Assembly (NCBI GenBank): GCA_027484125.1
Contig: JAIXUI010000106.1
Span: forward strand, 1-40,611
DNA from: Bacteroidota bacterium
GTDB lineage: Bacteria > Bacteroidota > Bacteroidia > UBA7662 > JAIXUI01
DNA length: 40,611 bases
Direction of reading: 5' to 3'
Each line of letters opens with the position of its first letter. The stretch's first letter is position 1. Position numbers and translations under genes: made by a program. The notes beneath the pieces were generated by a model, which was given only the letters and a program-made list of their open reading frames with translations, did no database searches and had not been told where the DNA came from. Shown here in pieces: positions 23,596 through 32,779 of the stretch.

Positions 23596-25020
23596 TTAGC
23601 GCTTGCTTTTCACTTTAGCGCCTTTTCCTTTAGGGCTACCAACACGAACCATGGCACATCTGAAACCTAAGTCATCAGAACTTTCAGTTTCATCCATGAA
23701 ACGGCGGGTACCTGGACTCAACCAATACATCAAATCTCTCCATGAACCGCCTTTGTATACACGAGAACTGTTGGAGATTAAAGTATTCTTTTCGTTGTAC
23801 ATACTCAAAGAATCGAGGTGATCCATCACATTCGGATTAGAATAACGCTTATTGTCGAGTTCTTTAACCAAACGACCAACGCTATCTTTTGACATAGCAC
23901 CATCAGCATCCTTCTTAACAACTTCGTACTTGTTACCACGGAAAGTGTTGAAGTCTTCAGCATCTTGGAAAGAAAGCGGACGATACAAATCAAGCACCCA
24001 TTCATTGACGTTACCAGCCATGTTGTACAAACCGTAGTCATTAGGTGGATAAGAGTAGATTTCAGCAGTAGGTGCGGCATTGTCATTCAACTTACCAGCA
24101 ACACCCATGTAGTCACCACGACCTCTTTTGAAGTTAGCGACGATATCACCTTGTTGTTTGCCACGTTTCGGGTTACGAGCAGAATGTCCGTTCCAAGGAT
24201 ACATTTTGCGATCAGAAACGTTTTCACCAGCAGCGTTGCCAATTAAGCCGATAGCGGCGTATTCCCATTCAGCTTCAGTTGGAAGGCGATAAGCAGGAAG
24301 GGTAATACCATCTTCTCTCATGACTTTACGATTCTTCTGACCAGGTGCATAGCTTTTAGGCTGCTTTTTGGTCTGAGGTTCGTAGAGGCCTGCGTAGTAA
24401 GAGTCGGTGTTGAAGTTTTCCTGACCTTGTTGGTTAGGATTTTTCTTGATATATCCTTTTTTAGCGAGGATTTCTTCGTTCACACGGTCTGTTCTCCAGA
24501 TGCAGTACTCATTGGCTTGTTTCCAGTTAACCCCTACAACCGGGTAGAAATTATAAGCTGGATGGCGATAATAATTTTCAACCAAAGGTTCATTGAAGGC
24601 AAGCTCACGTCGCCAAACAGTAGTGTCGGGCACAGCAGCTTGAACTACTTCCGGGTTACTTTGACCAAAAACGAGGGAGAGCCAATACACGTATTCACGG
24701 TAATGGACATTAGCGACCTCGGTTTCGTCCATGTAAAAAGAAGCAATAGTAACGCGGCGGGGGATGTTATCCTGCTCAAACGTAACATTTTGCTCGGTGT
24801 TACCCATGGTAAAGGTACCACCTTCAATAAGCACCAAACCAGGACCGGTTTGCTGCTCCTTGTACTTTTTAACTTCAAAGCCGCCATTTTTCTTATTGTT
24901 ATAAGCTTGGCCGGTCTTAGATGATTTTTTGACGTTTGGCTTCTTACCGGACTTGCTGCAAGAAGCAACCAGGAGTCCGGAGACCAATAACATCGAAAGG
25001 ATGATGCGTGAGCGGTTCAT
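23596..25020 (-). CDS. gldJ: Gliding motility / T9SS lipoprotein GldJ
   Basis: A 474-residue lipoprotein: signal peptide with lipobox LVAS-C21. The rest is a formylglycine-generating-enzyme/sulfatase-modifying fold, with GGTFTMGNTEQN, FYMDETEVANVHYREYV, PVVGVNWKQANEYCIWR, LPTEAEWEYAA, NMAGNVNEWVLDLY and a closing GGSWRDLMYWLSPGTRRFMDE---DLGFRC. The AVPDTTVWRREL and RTDRVNEEIL segments fit GldJ better than its paralogue GldK, as does the position next to porU/porV, a neighbourhood known for gldJ in Flavobacterium. GldJ is required for gliding and stabilises GldK in the secretion machinery. It lies 49 bp after porP, probably in one transcript. gldK identity is the main alternative. Confidence 0.85.
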   Translation of the reverse strand: MNRSRIILSMLLVSGLLVASCSKSGKKPNVKKSSKTGQAYNNKKNGGFEVKKYKEQQTGPGLVLIEGGTFTMGNTEQNVTFEQDNIPRRVTIASFYMDETEVANVHYREYVYWLSLVFGQSNPEVVQAAVPDTTVWRRELAFNEPLVENYYRHPAYNFYPVVGVNWKQANEYCIWRTDRVNEEILAKKGYIKKNPNQQGQENFNTDSYYAGLYEPQTKKQPKSYAPGQKNRKVMREDGITLPAYRLPTEAEWEYAAIGLIGNAAGENVSDRKMYPWNGHSARNPKRGKQQGDIVANFKRGRGDYMGVAGKLNDNAAPTAEIYSYPPNDYGLYNMAGNVNEWVLDLYRPLSFQDAEDFNTFRGNKYEVVKKDADGAMSKDSVGRLVKELDNKRYSNPNVMDHLDSLSMYNEKNTLISNSSRVYKGGSWRDLMYWLSPGTRRFMDETESSDDLGFRCAMVRVGSPKGKGAKVKSKR

Positions 25021-25069
25021 TACCCTGTTTAAAATATTTGAAATTGGAAACGCGAATTAAGTATTAATA

Positions 25070-26059
25070 TTAGAAAGTGGGGCATTTAATTTTTGCCATT
25101 TTTCTACCTCTGCTACGAACTACCTCCTCGAAAGCTAGGCCAAGGGAAAATTCATGAGATCCTCTGGCCGCTTGATTAAGCGCTGAGAAGATGACATCGT
25201 AGCTGTAACCGAAGCGGAATACGCCTGTTTGAACCCCTACCAGTGCAATCAACGAACCTTCAGTAGTGCGATACCAAAGACCACCCACTAGTGGACCACG
25301 CTGCGCATACATACCTAAGTTAAGCTGTTGGCTTTCTCCTTGACGCTGATAGATGATGTTAGGAGAAATGGTGAGTCCTGGTTTACGGAAATTACCTTTT
25401 ACCGCCTCGATGTTCATACCCGCATGAACCGTGTACTTCATGAAGAGCGGAGAATCACCACCTGGCAACAGCGATTGGTTAGGCTGAGTGAGGTGATGAA
25501 GCGCTATACCCACATAGTATTTTTCACTGTAGAGCATTGTTCCTGCAGAGAAATCATACATGAGTCGATTGGTTTGACCATTGTTTGGGAAGTTAATCAA
25601 TTCCTGAGAAACAGGACGAGCAATTCCGAAACGAGGGTCAAGCTGATCCTCAAACACAAATTGATTCCAGTTCAAAGTTTTTTGTGACAACGAAAACTGG
25701 AAGCCTGTTTTGAGGTATAGTTTTCTGTTGATTTTTAAACTGTTGGAATACATCATACTCGCGCCTTGGTGGGTGTAAACATCGCCACCTGACTGATCGC
25801 GAAATGCTTGAAAGCCAAGGCCACCACTAAGTGCATCGAAATTTTGGTCATATGAGACCATATACGTGCTGAAGTTGCCGGCAAGATTGCTGTATTGATT
25901 GCGGTAGTTCGCCATAATACGAGCACCACCATTAGATCCTGCCATTGCAGGATTCAGATACAATGGGTTGGCATAAAATTGCGAGAACATTGGGTCTTGT
26001 GCAGACGCAATACCGCTGGCCGAAACGACCAATAAAACCGTGAGTAGCTTTTTGAGCAT
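25070..26059 (-). CDS. PorP/SprF family type IX secretion outer-membrane protein
   Basis: A 329-residue outer-membrane beta-barrel protein. The signal peptide is MLKKLLTVLLVVSASGIASA, then the family start QDPMFSQFYANPLYLNPAMAGSNGGARIMANYRNQY, repeated amphipathic strands, and a terminal FGYSYDVIFSAL---GSHEFSLGL signature. A longer frame to 26137 lacks a sensible N-terminus, so I use the ATG ending at 26059. Family members sit in the outer membrane and couple the periplasmic GldK/PorK ring or specific cargo such as SprB to the translocon. It is upstream of gldJ in a two-gene unit and divergent from porU. Confidence 0.9.
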   Translation of the reverse strand: MLKKLLTVLLVVSASGIASAQDPMFSQFYANPLYLNPAMAGSNGGARIMANYRNQYSNLAGNFSTYMVSYDQNFDALSGGLGFQAFRDQSGGDVYTHQGASMMYSNSLKINRKLYLKTGFQFSLSQKTLNWNQFVFEDQLDPRFGIARPVSQELINFPNNGQTNRLMYDFSAGTMLYSEKYYVGIALHHLTQPNQSLLPGGDSPLFMKYTVHAGMNIEAVKGNFRKPGLTISPNIIYQRQGESQQLNLGMYAQRGPLVGGLWYRTTEGSLIALVGVQTGVFRFGYSYDVIFSALNQAARGSHEFSLGLAFEEVVRSRGRKMAKIKCPTF

Positions 26060-26186
26060 CAAAGCAGAATTTGAGCTGTAAATTTTGGGAAGAAAATTCA
26101 ATGCGGCAAAATAAAAGGTTTTCAATTTTTGTTTCACTATCGGTTTTAACTTCTATTGACAGAAACTCGAGGCATCTTTGTAACAC

Positions 26187-29100
26187 ATGGGTAAACGTAA
26201 ACTTCTCTTCCTGATTGTATGGCTCTCAACATTCTTTGTAGCCGCACAACAAACAGATAATCAATTGATTACTTTCATTCCTACTTGGAAAGGTGTTAAG
26301 TCAATTGCCTTGACCGACGAGGTAAAAGTAGTCAGAATTATGGCAGATGAAGCCTTGTATGAAGGAAATTTAAGGCAAATCCCTCACTTTCTCATACCCC
26401 TACCTGATGGGTACACGGCACAAAATATTTCGACCAGTTACGATTTTTTATCCGGTTCGGAGTCTAATTTACTATCAAGCATGACCCTCGAAGCGGGAGA
26501 TTATTGGAAAATTCTTGATCAAGGCTCCAATAAGGCCATTCGAATCAAAGGGATAATCAGAGAGAATGGAAGCCTGAAAAAATTAACTTCCATTCGTTAC
26601 CAGCTAACACAATTGCCTCAGGCTCGAACCAGTTCATCCGCCGGGTTACAATTTCCTAACCGCTCTGTTTTATCCAGTGGCACTTGGTATAAACTAGCTG
26701 TGAATCAGTCAGGGATGTACAGAATTGACCAGACCTTACTCAACCAAATGGGCATTTCTGCCTCCAGCATAGACCCACGTCAAATTCGGATTTTCAGTAA
26801 TAAAGGTGGAATGCTGGCAGGCCCTAACCTTTCAAACCGGATTTCAGACTTAGTAGAACTGCCCATTTTCGTAACAGGCGAAAGCGACGGAAGATTCGAT
26901 GCAGATGATCGCGTGATTTTTTACGCGGAAGGTCCTCATCAATGGAAACTGGTTAATGGCAAATTCCAACACGATCTTAACTTGTACGATGATCGTCATT
27001 ATGTATTTCTCACCATCGGCCCCGGCAACGGCCTTAGGATAACCAGTAAAGCGCCTGTTAGCGCACCCGGTAGCTTAGACATTACCACTTTTGACGACTA
27101 CCAATTTTGGGAAAAAGAAGAGAGAAATTTTCTCAAGAGTGGCAGAAAATGGTACGGAGAAGAATTTGACCTCCAATTGAGCAGAAATTACAGCTTCAAT
27201 TTCCCTAACCGAAACACCGCCATTCCGGTTACGCTCACGGCAGCCTTAGTAGCGAGGAGTTACGGATTCTCGAGTTCATTCACCCTTGATTTTGGAAATG
27301 GACAACCACAAACTGTGACACTGCCAGGATTACTCTCAGGCCCATACGCCAATGTTGGTGCTGAATCAAGCACCAGCTTTACTTTCAATCCTTCAGGAGA
27401 CGGAGTCAATCTTAATCTACGCTTCAATAAAAATGCAACTACCTCCATAGGTTGGTTAGATTTTCTTGAAGTTCAAGCGAGTAGAAACCTCCAACCTGTA
27501 GGGAACCAAATGTTATTCAGGAGTATTGAAGCACTCAATCAAGACATCGTTCGATTTAAAATTGAAGATGCTTCCAATGGTTACAACGTTTGGGAAGTAA
27601 CGCATCCGTGGGCCATAGCTGCTATGAACACCAGTACAAACGGCTCACAACTCAGCTTTACCGACAGTGGCCGAGTACTGAGAGAATACCTCATTTGGAA
27701 AGGAACCGATTTTGCAAGGCCCGATTATGTAGGCAGGTTACAAAATCAGGACTTACATGGTATCGCTCAGGCTGATTATGTGATTGTAGGTCCTTCCGCC
27801 TTTTTACCGGCAATGAATCGGTTGGCAGAAATACACCGAAGGAAAAATGGCCTCACTGTATCGGTTGCTACCACTGAAGCCATCTACAATGAATTTTCCA
27901 GTGGCCGTCAGGATCTTACAGCAATTCGAGACTTTATGCGAGTACTTTGGAAAAAGCAAAGTTCTCCCGCTACTCGACCAAAAAATCTCTTGCTGATGGG
28001 AAGAGCCTCTTATGATTTTAAAGACCGAGTAAAAAACAATACCAACTTTGTTCCCGGCTTTCAAAGTGAAAACTCTTTAGCTCCGTTAGCCACCTATTGC
28101 TCTGATGCCTACTTAGGTTTTATGGACGATTCAGAAGGTTTTTATGACAATCAAGCCTTTGAGCAAATTGACATAGGAATTGGACGACTTCCGGTAACCA
28201 GTCTGCAAATGGCAGAGCAAATGGTAGATAAAACCGATCGTTATCTCTCAGGTGCCAGCCAAACTGATGCTCGAAACATGGTGACCATGATTGCCGATGA
28301 CGGAGATGGCAACTTACACCTTGACCAAACTGAGAGCATCTCTTCTTTGATAAGGTTGCGTAATCCTGCTTTAAACTTGGAAAAAGTCTATCTCGACGCT
28401 TACAACCTACAGTCATTACCAGGAGGTAATCGCTATCCGGCTGTAAATGCTGCCATCAATTCCAGGATGAGCAATGGTGCCTTATTGGTGAATTATATAG
28501 GCCATGGTGGGGTCAACGGCTGGGCCGATGAGCGAGTATTAACCATCCCTGATATCAACTCTTGGCAAAGCCCCTATGGCATGCCCTTGTTTGTAACCGC
28601 AACTTGTGAATTTAGCCGATTTGATGAGGCCGAACGGCTTTCTGCTGGCGAACTTGTTCTACTCAACTCGAATGGAGGTGCTATAGGTTTACTCACTACC
28701 AGCAGGGTTACCTTCTCTGGCGACAACTTCGCTTTGAGCTCTCATTTATTCAACAATGTCATGTTTCAACGTGAAACCGACGGTAGCGGACTTAGTTTTG
28801 GTGAGATTTTCAGACGTACGGTCAATGTTTCGCTCTATTCCACCAACACCAGAAACTTTACTCTACTTGGAGACCCTGCCTTGAAATTGCCACTTCCCTC
28901 CAATCAATCGCTGGCTTTAAAGTTGAACAACGTAACCATTGGACCCGCTGCTGACACTTTAAAAGCCCTTTCTAAGGTGACCATCACAGGAGAAATCAGA
29001 ACCGGCACAGGTTCACTCATTCAAGATTTCAATGGAATAATTTACCCAACAGTTTTTGATAAAAGAACCAGCACTCGAACACTAGGCAACTCAAGAGAAA

Positions 29101-29984
29101 GCATTCCTACCGTTTTCTCAGATCAAACCAGCATCTTGTTCAAGGGTAGAGCCAGCGTTGCCAATGGCCTTTATAGTTTTAGCTTCATCGTACCGAAAGA
29201 CATTGCCTATAATTTTGGTTACGGACGGGTAAGTTTATACGCCTCAGAATCTAACGGACGAGAAGCCAATGGATTCAACGACAGCATCATGGTGGGAGGA
29301 GCGGCCACTTCCTTCGTCGCTGACAATACAGGGCCACAAATCAGGCTTTATTTAAACGACAATAAGTTTGTATCTGGAGGATTGGTCAATGACCAACCAA
29401 CGCTATTAGCCCGATTGAATGATAGCTCAGGCATCAACACCGTTGGCAATGGCATCGGACATGAGATTACCGCCATCATCAACCAAAACACCAACCAGCC
29501 TATCAACCTGAACCGCTTTTACCAATCAAAGTTGGATGATTTCCGTGAAGGAGAAATTCGCTACCCACTAAGCAAGTTGGATCCAGGCACCTATACCCTT
29601 CGTTTGAAGGCATGGGATGTTTACAACAACTCTTCTGAAGAACAAATCGAATTTGTAGTAGCAGACGGACAACAGTTGAAGATTAAAAATTTGTTGAATT
29701 ATCCTAATCCTTTCACCTCCCAAACGCGTTTTCATTTCGACCATAACCGCCCCGGAGTTCCGATGGAAGCCACACTTCGCATTCACTCCGTAAGCGGACA
29801 ATTGGTTAAAAGCATGAAAATGACCCTACAGAGTGCCGGAACCCATGATGACTCCTTCCAATGGGACGGATTCGATGAATTTGGCGACCGCCTCGGACGT
29901 GGTGTATATTTTTACACCATACACTTACAATCTTCCGACGGACAAAGCGTTCAAGCCAGACAAAAATTGGTCCTCTTGAAATAA
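26187..29984 (+). CDS. porU: Type IX secretion system sortase PorU
   Basis: A 1265-residue secreted C25-family cysteine peptidase that removes C-terminal sorting domains from T9SS cargo and links cargo to A-LPS on the cell surface. Signal peptide: MGKRKLLFLIVWLSTFFVAAQQ. An N-terminal beta-rich region (about 30-480) precedes the caspase-like domain, with catalytic H773 in NYIGHGGVNGWADE and C807 in VTATCEFSRFDEAERLS. Beta-sandwich domains follow, and the protein ends in a type A C-terminal domain with NYPNPFTSQTRFHF, QWDGFDEFGDRLGRGVYFYTI and VLLK. A near-consensus CATCTTTG (26173-26180) precedes the ATG by 6 bp. porV follows after 44 bp. porP and gldJ are divergent. Confidence 0.95.
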   Translation: MGKRKLLFLIVWLSTFFVAAQQTDNQLITFIPTWKGVKSIALTDEVKVVRIMADEALYEGNLRQIPHFLIPLPDGYTAQNISTSYDFLSGSESNLLSSMTLEAGDYWKILDQGSNKAIRIKGIIRENGSLKKLTSIRYQLTQLPQARTSSSAGLQFPNRSVLSSGTWYKLAVNQSGMYRIDQTLLNQMGISASSIDPRQIRIFSNKGGMLAGPNLSNRISDLVELPIFVTGESDGRFDADDRVIFYAEGPHQWKLVNGKFQHDLNLYDDRHYVFLTIGPGNGLRITSKAPVSAPGSLDITTFDDYQFWEKEERNFLKSGRKWYGEEFDLQLSRNYSFNFPNRNTAIPVTLTAALVARSYGFSSSFTLDFGNGQPQTVTLPGLLSGPYANVGAESSTSFTFNPSGDGVNLNLRFNKNATTSIGWLDFLEVQASRNLQPVGNQMLFRSIEALNQDIVRFKIEDASNGYNVWEVTHPWAIAAMNTSTNGSQLSFTDSGRVLREYLIWKGTDFARPDYVGRLQNQDLHGIAQADYVIVGPSAFLPAMNRLAEIHRRKNGLTVSVATTEAIYNEFSSGRQDLTAIRDFMRVLWKKQSSPATRPKNLLLMGRASYDFKDRVKNNTNFVPGFQSENSLAPLATYCSDAYLGFMDDSEGFYDNQAFEQIDIGIGRLPVTSLQMAEQMVDKTDRYLSGASQTDARNMVTMIADDGDGNLHLDQTESISSLIRLRNPALNLEKVYLDAYNLQSLPGGNRYPAVNAAINSRMSNGALLVNYIGHGGVNGWADERVLTIPDINSWQSPYGMPLFVTATCEFSRFDEAERLSAGELVLLNSNGGAIGLLTTSRVTFSGDNFALSSHLFNNVMFQRETDGSGLSFGEIFRRTVNVSLYSTNTRNFTLLGDPALKLPLPSNQSLALKLNNVTIGPAADTLKALSKVTITGEIRTGTGSLIQDFNGIIYPTVFDKRTSTRTLGNSRESIPTVFSDQTSILFKGRASVANGLYSFSFIVPKDIAYNFGYGRVSLYASESNGREANGFNDSIMVGGAATSFVADNTGPQIRLYLNDNKFVSGGLVNDQPTLLARLNDSSGINTVGNGIGHEITAIINQNTNQPINLNRFYQSKLDDFREGEIRYPLSKLDPGTYTLRLKAWDVYNNSSEEQIEFVVADGQQLKIKNLLNYPNPFTSQTRFHFDHNRPGVPMEATLRIHSVSGQLVKSMKMTLQSAGTHDDSFQWDGFDEFGDRLGRGVYFYTIHLQSSDGQSVQARQKLVLLK

Positions 29985-30028
29985 AGAGGGCCGTTATGTT
30001 ATATTTACCCCGTTAACAGCCCTTTTAC
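29985..30028 (+). promoter_or_regulatory. Hairpin or internal promoter between porU and porV
   Basis: Arms AGAGGGC (29985-29991) and GCCCTTT (30019-30025) pair, with one G-T pair; after a C/A mismatch GTTA pairs with TAAC, leaving a 17-base loop. The loop contains TATATTTA (30000-30007), one base from the -7 consensus, with TTG at 29976-29978 (21 bp spacing). Either an intercistronic hairpin or a separate promoter for porV is possible. Confidence 0.4.
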
Positions 30029-31297
30029 ATGACGAATTCCTTCCGAAAGTTATTCCTAGGCCTTGCCGGAGCTACTGTTTTGGCAGCAACATCCACACAG
30101 GCACAAATCAATCCGGGAGATTTAGGTGGTGGCAATCGCCTCAATACCATTACAACCGCAGTCCCTTTTCTTATGATATCGCCTGACGCACGCTCAGGTG
30201 CTATGGGAGATGTGGGTGTAGCCACCAGCCCTGATGCTTTTTCCATTCATTGGAATGCAGCCAAATTGGCTTTTCTCGAAGAAAAAACAGGATTTTCGGC
30301 GTCTTATACCCCTTGGTTAAGAAACCTAGTTCCTGATATCAACTTGCTATACGCTACCTTCAATTACAAACTGGATAAACTCCAGTCGTTCGGTTTGGCG
30401 TTGAAATATTTTTCATTAGGAGATATCAACTTCACCGACATGAACGGAACCAACATTGGCCGTTTCAACCCCAATGAATTCTCCATTGACGGCGCTTACA
30501 GCCGAAAATTGAGCGATAACTTTTCGGTAGGTATTGCCATGCGATACATCTACAGCAATCTCGCAGGTGGCTTAGACCCCAATATGCAGACCACCGCAGG
30601 TACTGGTTTCGCCGGCGATATTTCGGCTTACTATCGTAAAGACATCAAACTCTTTAAAGTACCTTTTGAATGGAGCTGGGGAGCCAACATTTCCAATATT
30701 GGTAACAAAATTCGCTATACCCAAAGTGGCCAAGCCAACTTTATTCCCGCTAACCTACGCTTAGGAACAGGACTGAAGTATGATATTGACAAGTACAATG
30801 CCTTCTCACTCTTCCTCGAGTTCAACAAGTTGCTGGTGCCCACCAACCCAATCTACGCACGCGACGCTACCGGCAGATTCATCTACGACAATCAGAACAA
30901 TCTCGTAGTAGAGCGCGGCGAAAATCCCAATGACAAATCTGTCATCGAAGGAGCCCTCAGCTCCTTTACAGATGCACCAGATGGATTCAAAGAAGAACTT
31001 CGCGAAATCAACACTTCCGTTGGAGCGGAGTATTTGTACAATAAGATGTTTGCGGTACGTGCGGGCTACTTTTACGAACACCCAACTAAGGGAGGTCGCC
31101 AGTATGTAACCTTTGGAGCCGGAGTAAAATTCAACTCTTTCCAACTACACCTTTCTTACTTATTCCCAACTTTCCAATTGCAGCGCAGTCCACTCGAAAA
31201 TACCCTTCGCTTTTCCTTGCAGTTTGACTTGGGCGCATTCAAATCCAACAGCAACTCTTCCACTCCATCCGGAGGAAGTACACCTTCACAGTTTTAA
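30029..31297 (+). CDS. porV: Type IX secretion outer-membrane protein PorV (LptO)
   Basis: A 422-residue FadL-like outer-membrane beta-barrel that collects cargo from the SprA/Sov translocon and brings it to PorU. It has a signal peptide (MTNSFRKLFLGLAGATVLAATSTQAQ), then the hallmark FLMISPDARSGAMGDVGVATSPDAFSIHWNAAKLAF, alternating strand segments, and a terminal HLSYLFPTFQLQRSPLENTLRFSLQFDL signature. A Ser/Gly/Pro-rich tail ends the protein. Together with PorU it forms the core of the attachment complex. It is 44 bp after porU and 3 bp before ispF, so the secretion and isoprenoid genes share a transcript. Confidence 0.95.
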   Translation: MTNSFRKLFLGLAGATVLAATSTQAQINPGDLGGGNRLNTITTAVPFLMISPDARSGAMGDVGVATSPDAFSIHWNAAKLAFLEEKTGFSASYTPWLRNLVPDINLLYATFNYKLDKLQSFGLALKYFSLGDINFTDMNGTNIGRFNPNEFSIDGAYSRKLSDNFSVGIAMRYIYSNLAGGLDPNMQTTAGTGFAGDISAYYRKDIKLFKVPFEWSWGANISNIGNKIRYTQSGQANFIPANLRLGTGLKYDIDKYNAFSLFLEFNKLLVPTNPIYARDATGRFIYDNQNNLVVERGENPNDKSVIEGALSSFTDAPDGFKEELREINTSVGAEYLYNKMFAVRAGYFYEHPTKGGRQYVTFGAGVKFNSFQLHLSYLFPTFQLQRSPLENTLRFSLQFDLGAFKSNSNSSTPSGGSTPSQF

Positions 31298-31300
31298 GCC

Positions 31301-31789
31301 TTGGCCGGAGCTCCATTCAGAATCGGTTACGGATTCGATGTCCATCAGCTTGCTGAAGGACGCGAATTCTGGTTAGGCGGAATTAAATTTGAGCATCCGA
31401 GCGGTCCTTTGGGACACTCGGATGCTGACGTTTTACTCCATGCCATTTGCGATGCGCTACTAGGCGCCCTTGCATTAGGCGACATTGGTCAGCATTTTCC
31501 TGATACCGACGCCACCTTCAAAAACATCGATAGTAAAATCTTGTTGAAGCAAGTGACTGCCCTAATTCGCCAAAACGGCTATGAAATAGGAAACATCGAT
31601 GCAACTATCATTTTAGAAAGCCCCAAAGTCATGAAACGAGCTGTAGAAATGCGGGAAACAATCGCGGATTGCATGGGCGTAACCCCGGAACAGATCAGTT
31701 TGAAAGCCACAACCTCTGAAAAAATGGGCTACATCGGACGCAAGGAAGGTCTTGCGGCACACGCCGTGGCTCTCGTTTATCAACCATAG
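31301..31789 (+). CDS. ispF: 2-C-methyl-D-erythritol 2,4-cyclodiphosphate synthase
   Basis: A 162-residue enzyme of the MEP isoprenoid pathway that cyclises CDP-ME 2-phosphate to MEcPP with release of CMP. The metal site is D13, H15 (YGFDVHQL) and H47 (LGHSDADVLLHA); IGQHFPDTD and the C-terminal KATTSEKMGYIGRKEGLAAHAV are also conserved. Active as a trimer. No ATG exists before the conserved core; the in-frame TTG at 31301, 3 bp after the porV stop, is the likely start and suggests coupling to porV translation. Confidence 0.95.
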   Translation: MAGAPFRIGYGFDVHQLAEGREFWLGGIKFEHPSGPLGHSDADVLLHAICDALLGALALGDIGQHFPDTDATFKNIDSKILLKQVTALIRQNGYEIGNIDATIILESPKVMKRAVEMRETIADCMGVTPEQISLKATTSEKMGYIGRKEGLAAHAVALVYQP

Positions 31790-31791
31790 TT

Positions 31792-32778
31792 ATGCAGAAA
31801 CCTCTCCTTTGGGCTACTTGCCTTGCACTCAGCTTGGGAAGTTGCGTGAGTAAAAAAAAGTTCGACAGCTTAACTGAGGAAAAAAATAGCCTCGCTAAGG
31901 ACAACCAAAAGCTACTCGACCGAATCGATAGCCTTGGCTTTCAGTCGATGGACTTGAAATCGCAATTAGAGTTAAGCCGAAAAATGGCAGAAGCTCTGCG
32001 AAAAGACAGCATCGAATGTGCGGAGCAGATTGTGCAACTGAAGAAAAACAACAAGGAGCAGTCCGCTAAAATGGCTGAGTTAGTGCGTAGTAGTGAAAAT
32101 AGTTTAGCAGCCAATCAAAGCGAAAATGCTCGATTGGCGGCAAGACTCAGAACTACAGAGTTGCAGCTGGAACAAAAAGCAAAAAACTTAACTGAACGTG
32201 AAGCTGAAACTTCTCGCCTTGCCCAGGAATTAAGTGCCACCCGCAAGGATTTGGAGGCAAGAGAGAAAAAACTGAAAGAGCTGGAAAGTGTGCTGAGCCG
32301 CAAAGACTCGGTTGTTAACGCGCTTCAGCGAACGGTTACCCGAGCACTCAACGGCTTCACAGGCTCCGGCTTGAACGTAACCAAGAAAAATGGTAAGATT
32401 TACGTTTCACTTTCAGAGCAGTTGCTCTTCGCTTCCGGAAGCCGACAAGTAGAAACTCGCGGTAAACAAGCGCTCAAAGAACTCGCTAAGGTACTGGAAA
32501 ACAACCCTGATATCAACGTAATGGTAGAAGGCCATACCGATGATGTAGGAGAAACCTACTACAACTGGGATTTGAGTGTGGAACGCGCAACCAGCATCGT
32601 GCGAATTCTTACTGAAGGAACTAAAATCGATCCTTTGAGGATTACCGCAGCGGGTAGAGGCAAATACAGCCCTATTGATCCAGCCAAAACACCGGAAGCC
32701 CGCTCAAGAAACAGGCGTACTGAGATTATCCTAACACCCAAACTTGACGACCTATTCAGCATCATCGAATCGAACTGA
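31792..32778 (+). CDS. OmpA-like lipoprotein with coiled coil
   Basis: A 328-residue lipoprotein: lipobox LSLGS-C18. Residues 25-180 form a long coiled coil rich in Glu, Lys, Leu and Gln. The C-terminal OmpA/Pal peptidoglycan-binding domain (about 200-315) has LLFASGSRQVETRGKQAL, VMVEGHTDDVG, W-LSVERA and the closing AAGRGKYSPI---RSRNRRTEII with the diaminopimelate-contacting Asp and Arg positions. It probably spans the periplasm to tie a membrane to peptidoglycan. It starts 2 bp after ispF and is followed 1 bp later by the DoxX-like gene. Confidence 0.9.
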   Translation: MQKPLLWATCLALSLGSCVSKKKFDSLTEEKNSLAKDNQKLLDRIDSLGFQSMDLKSQLELSRKMAEALRKDSIECAEQIVQLKKNNKEQSAKMAELVRSSENSLAANQSENARLAARLRTTELQLEQKAKNLTEREAETSRLAQELSATRKDLEAREKKLKELESVLSRKDSVVNALQRTVTRALNGFTGSGLNVTKKNGKIYVSLSEQLLFASGSRQVETRGKQALKELAKVLENNPDINVMVEGHTDDVGETYYNWDLSVERATSIVRILTEGTKIDPLRITAAGRGKYSPIDPAKTPEARSRNRRTEIILTPKLDDLFSIIESN

Positions 32779-32779
32779 T

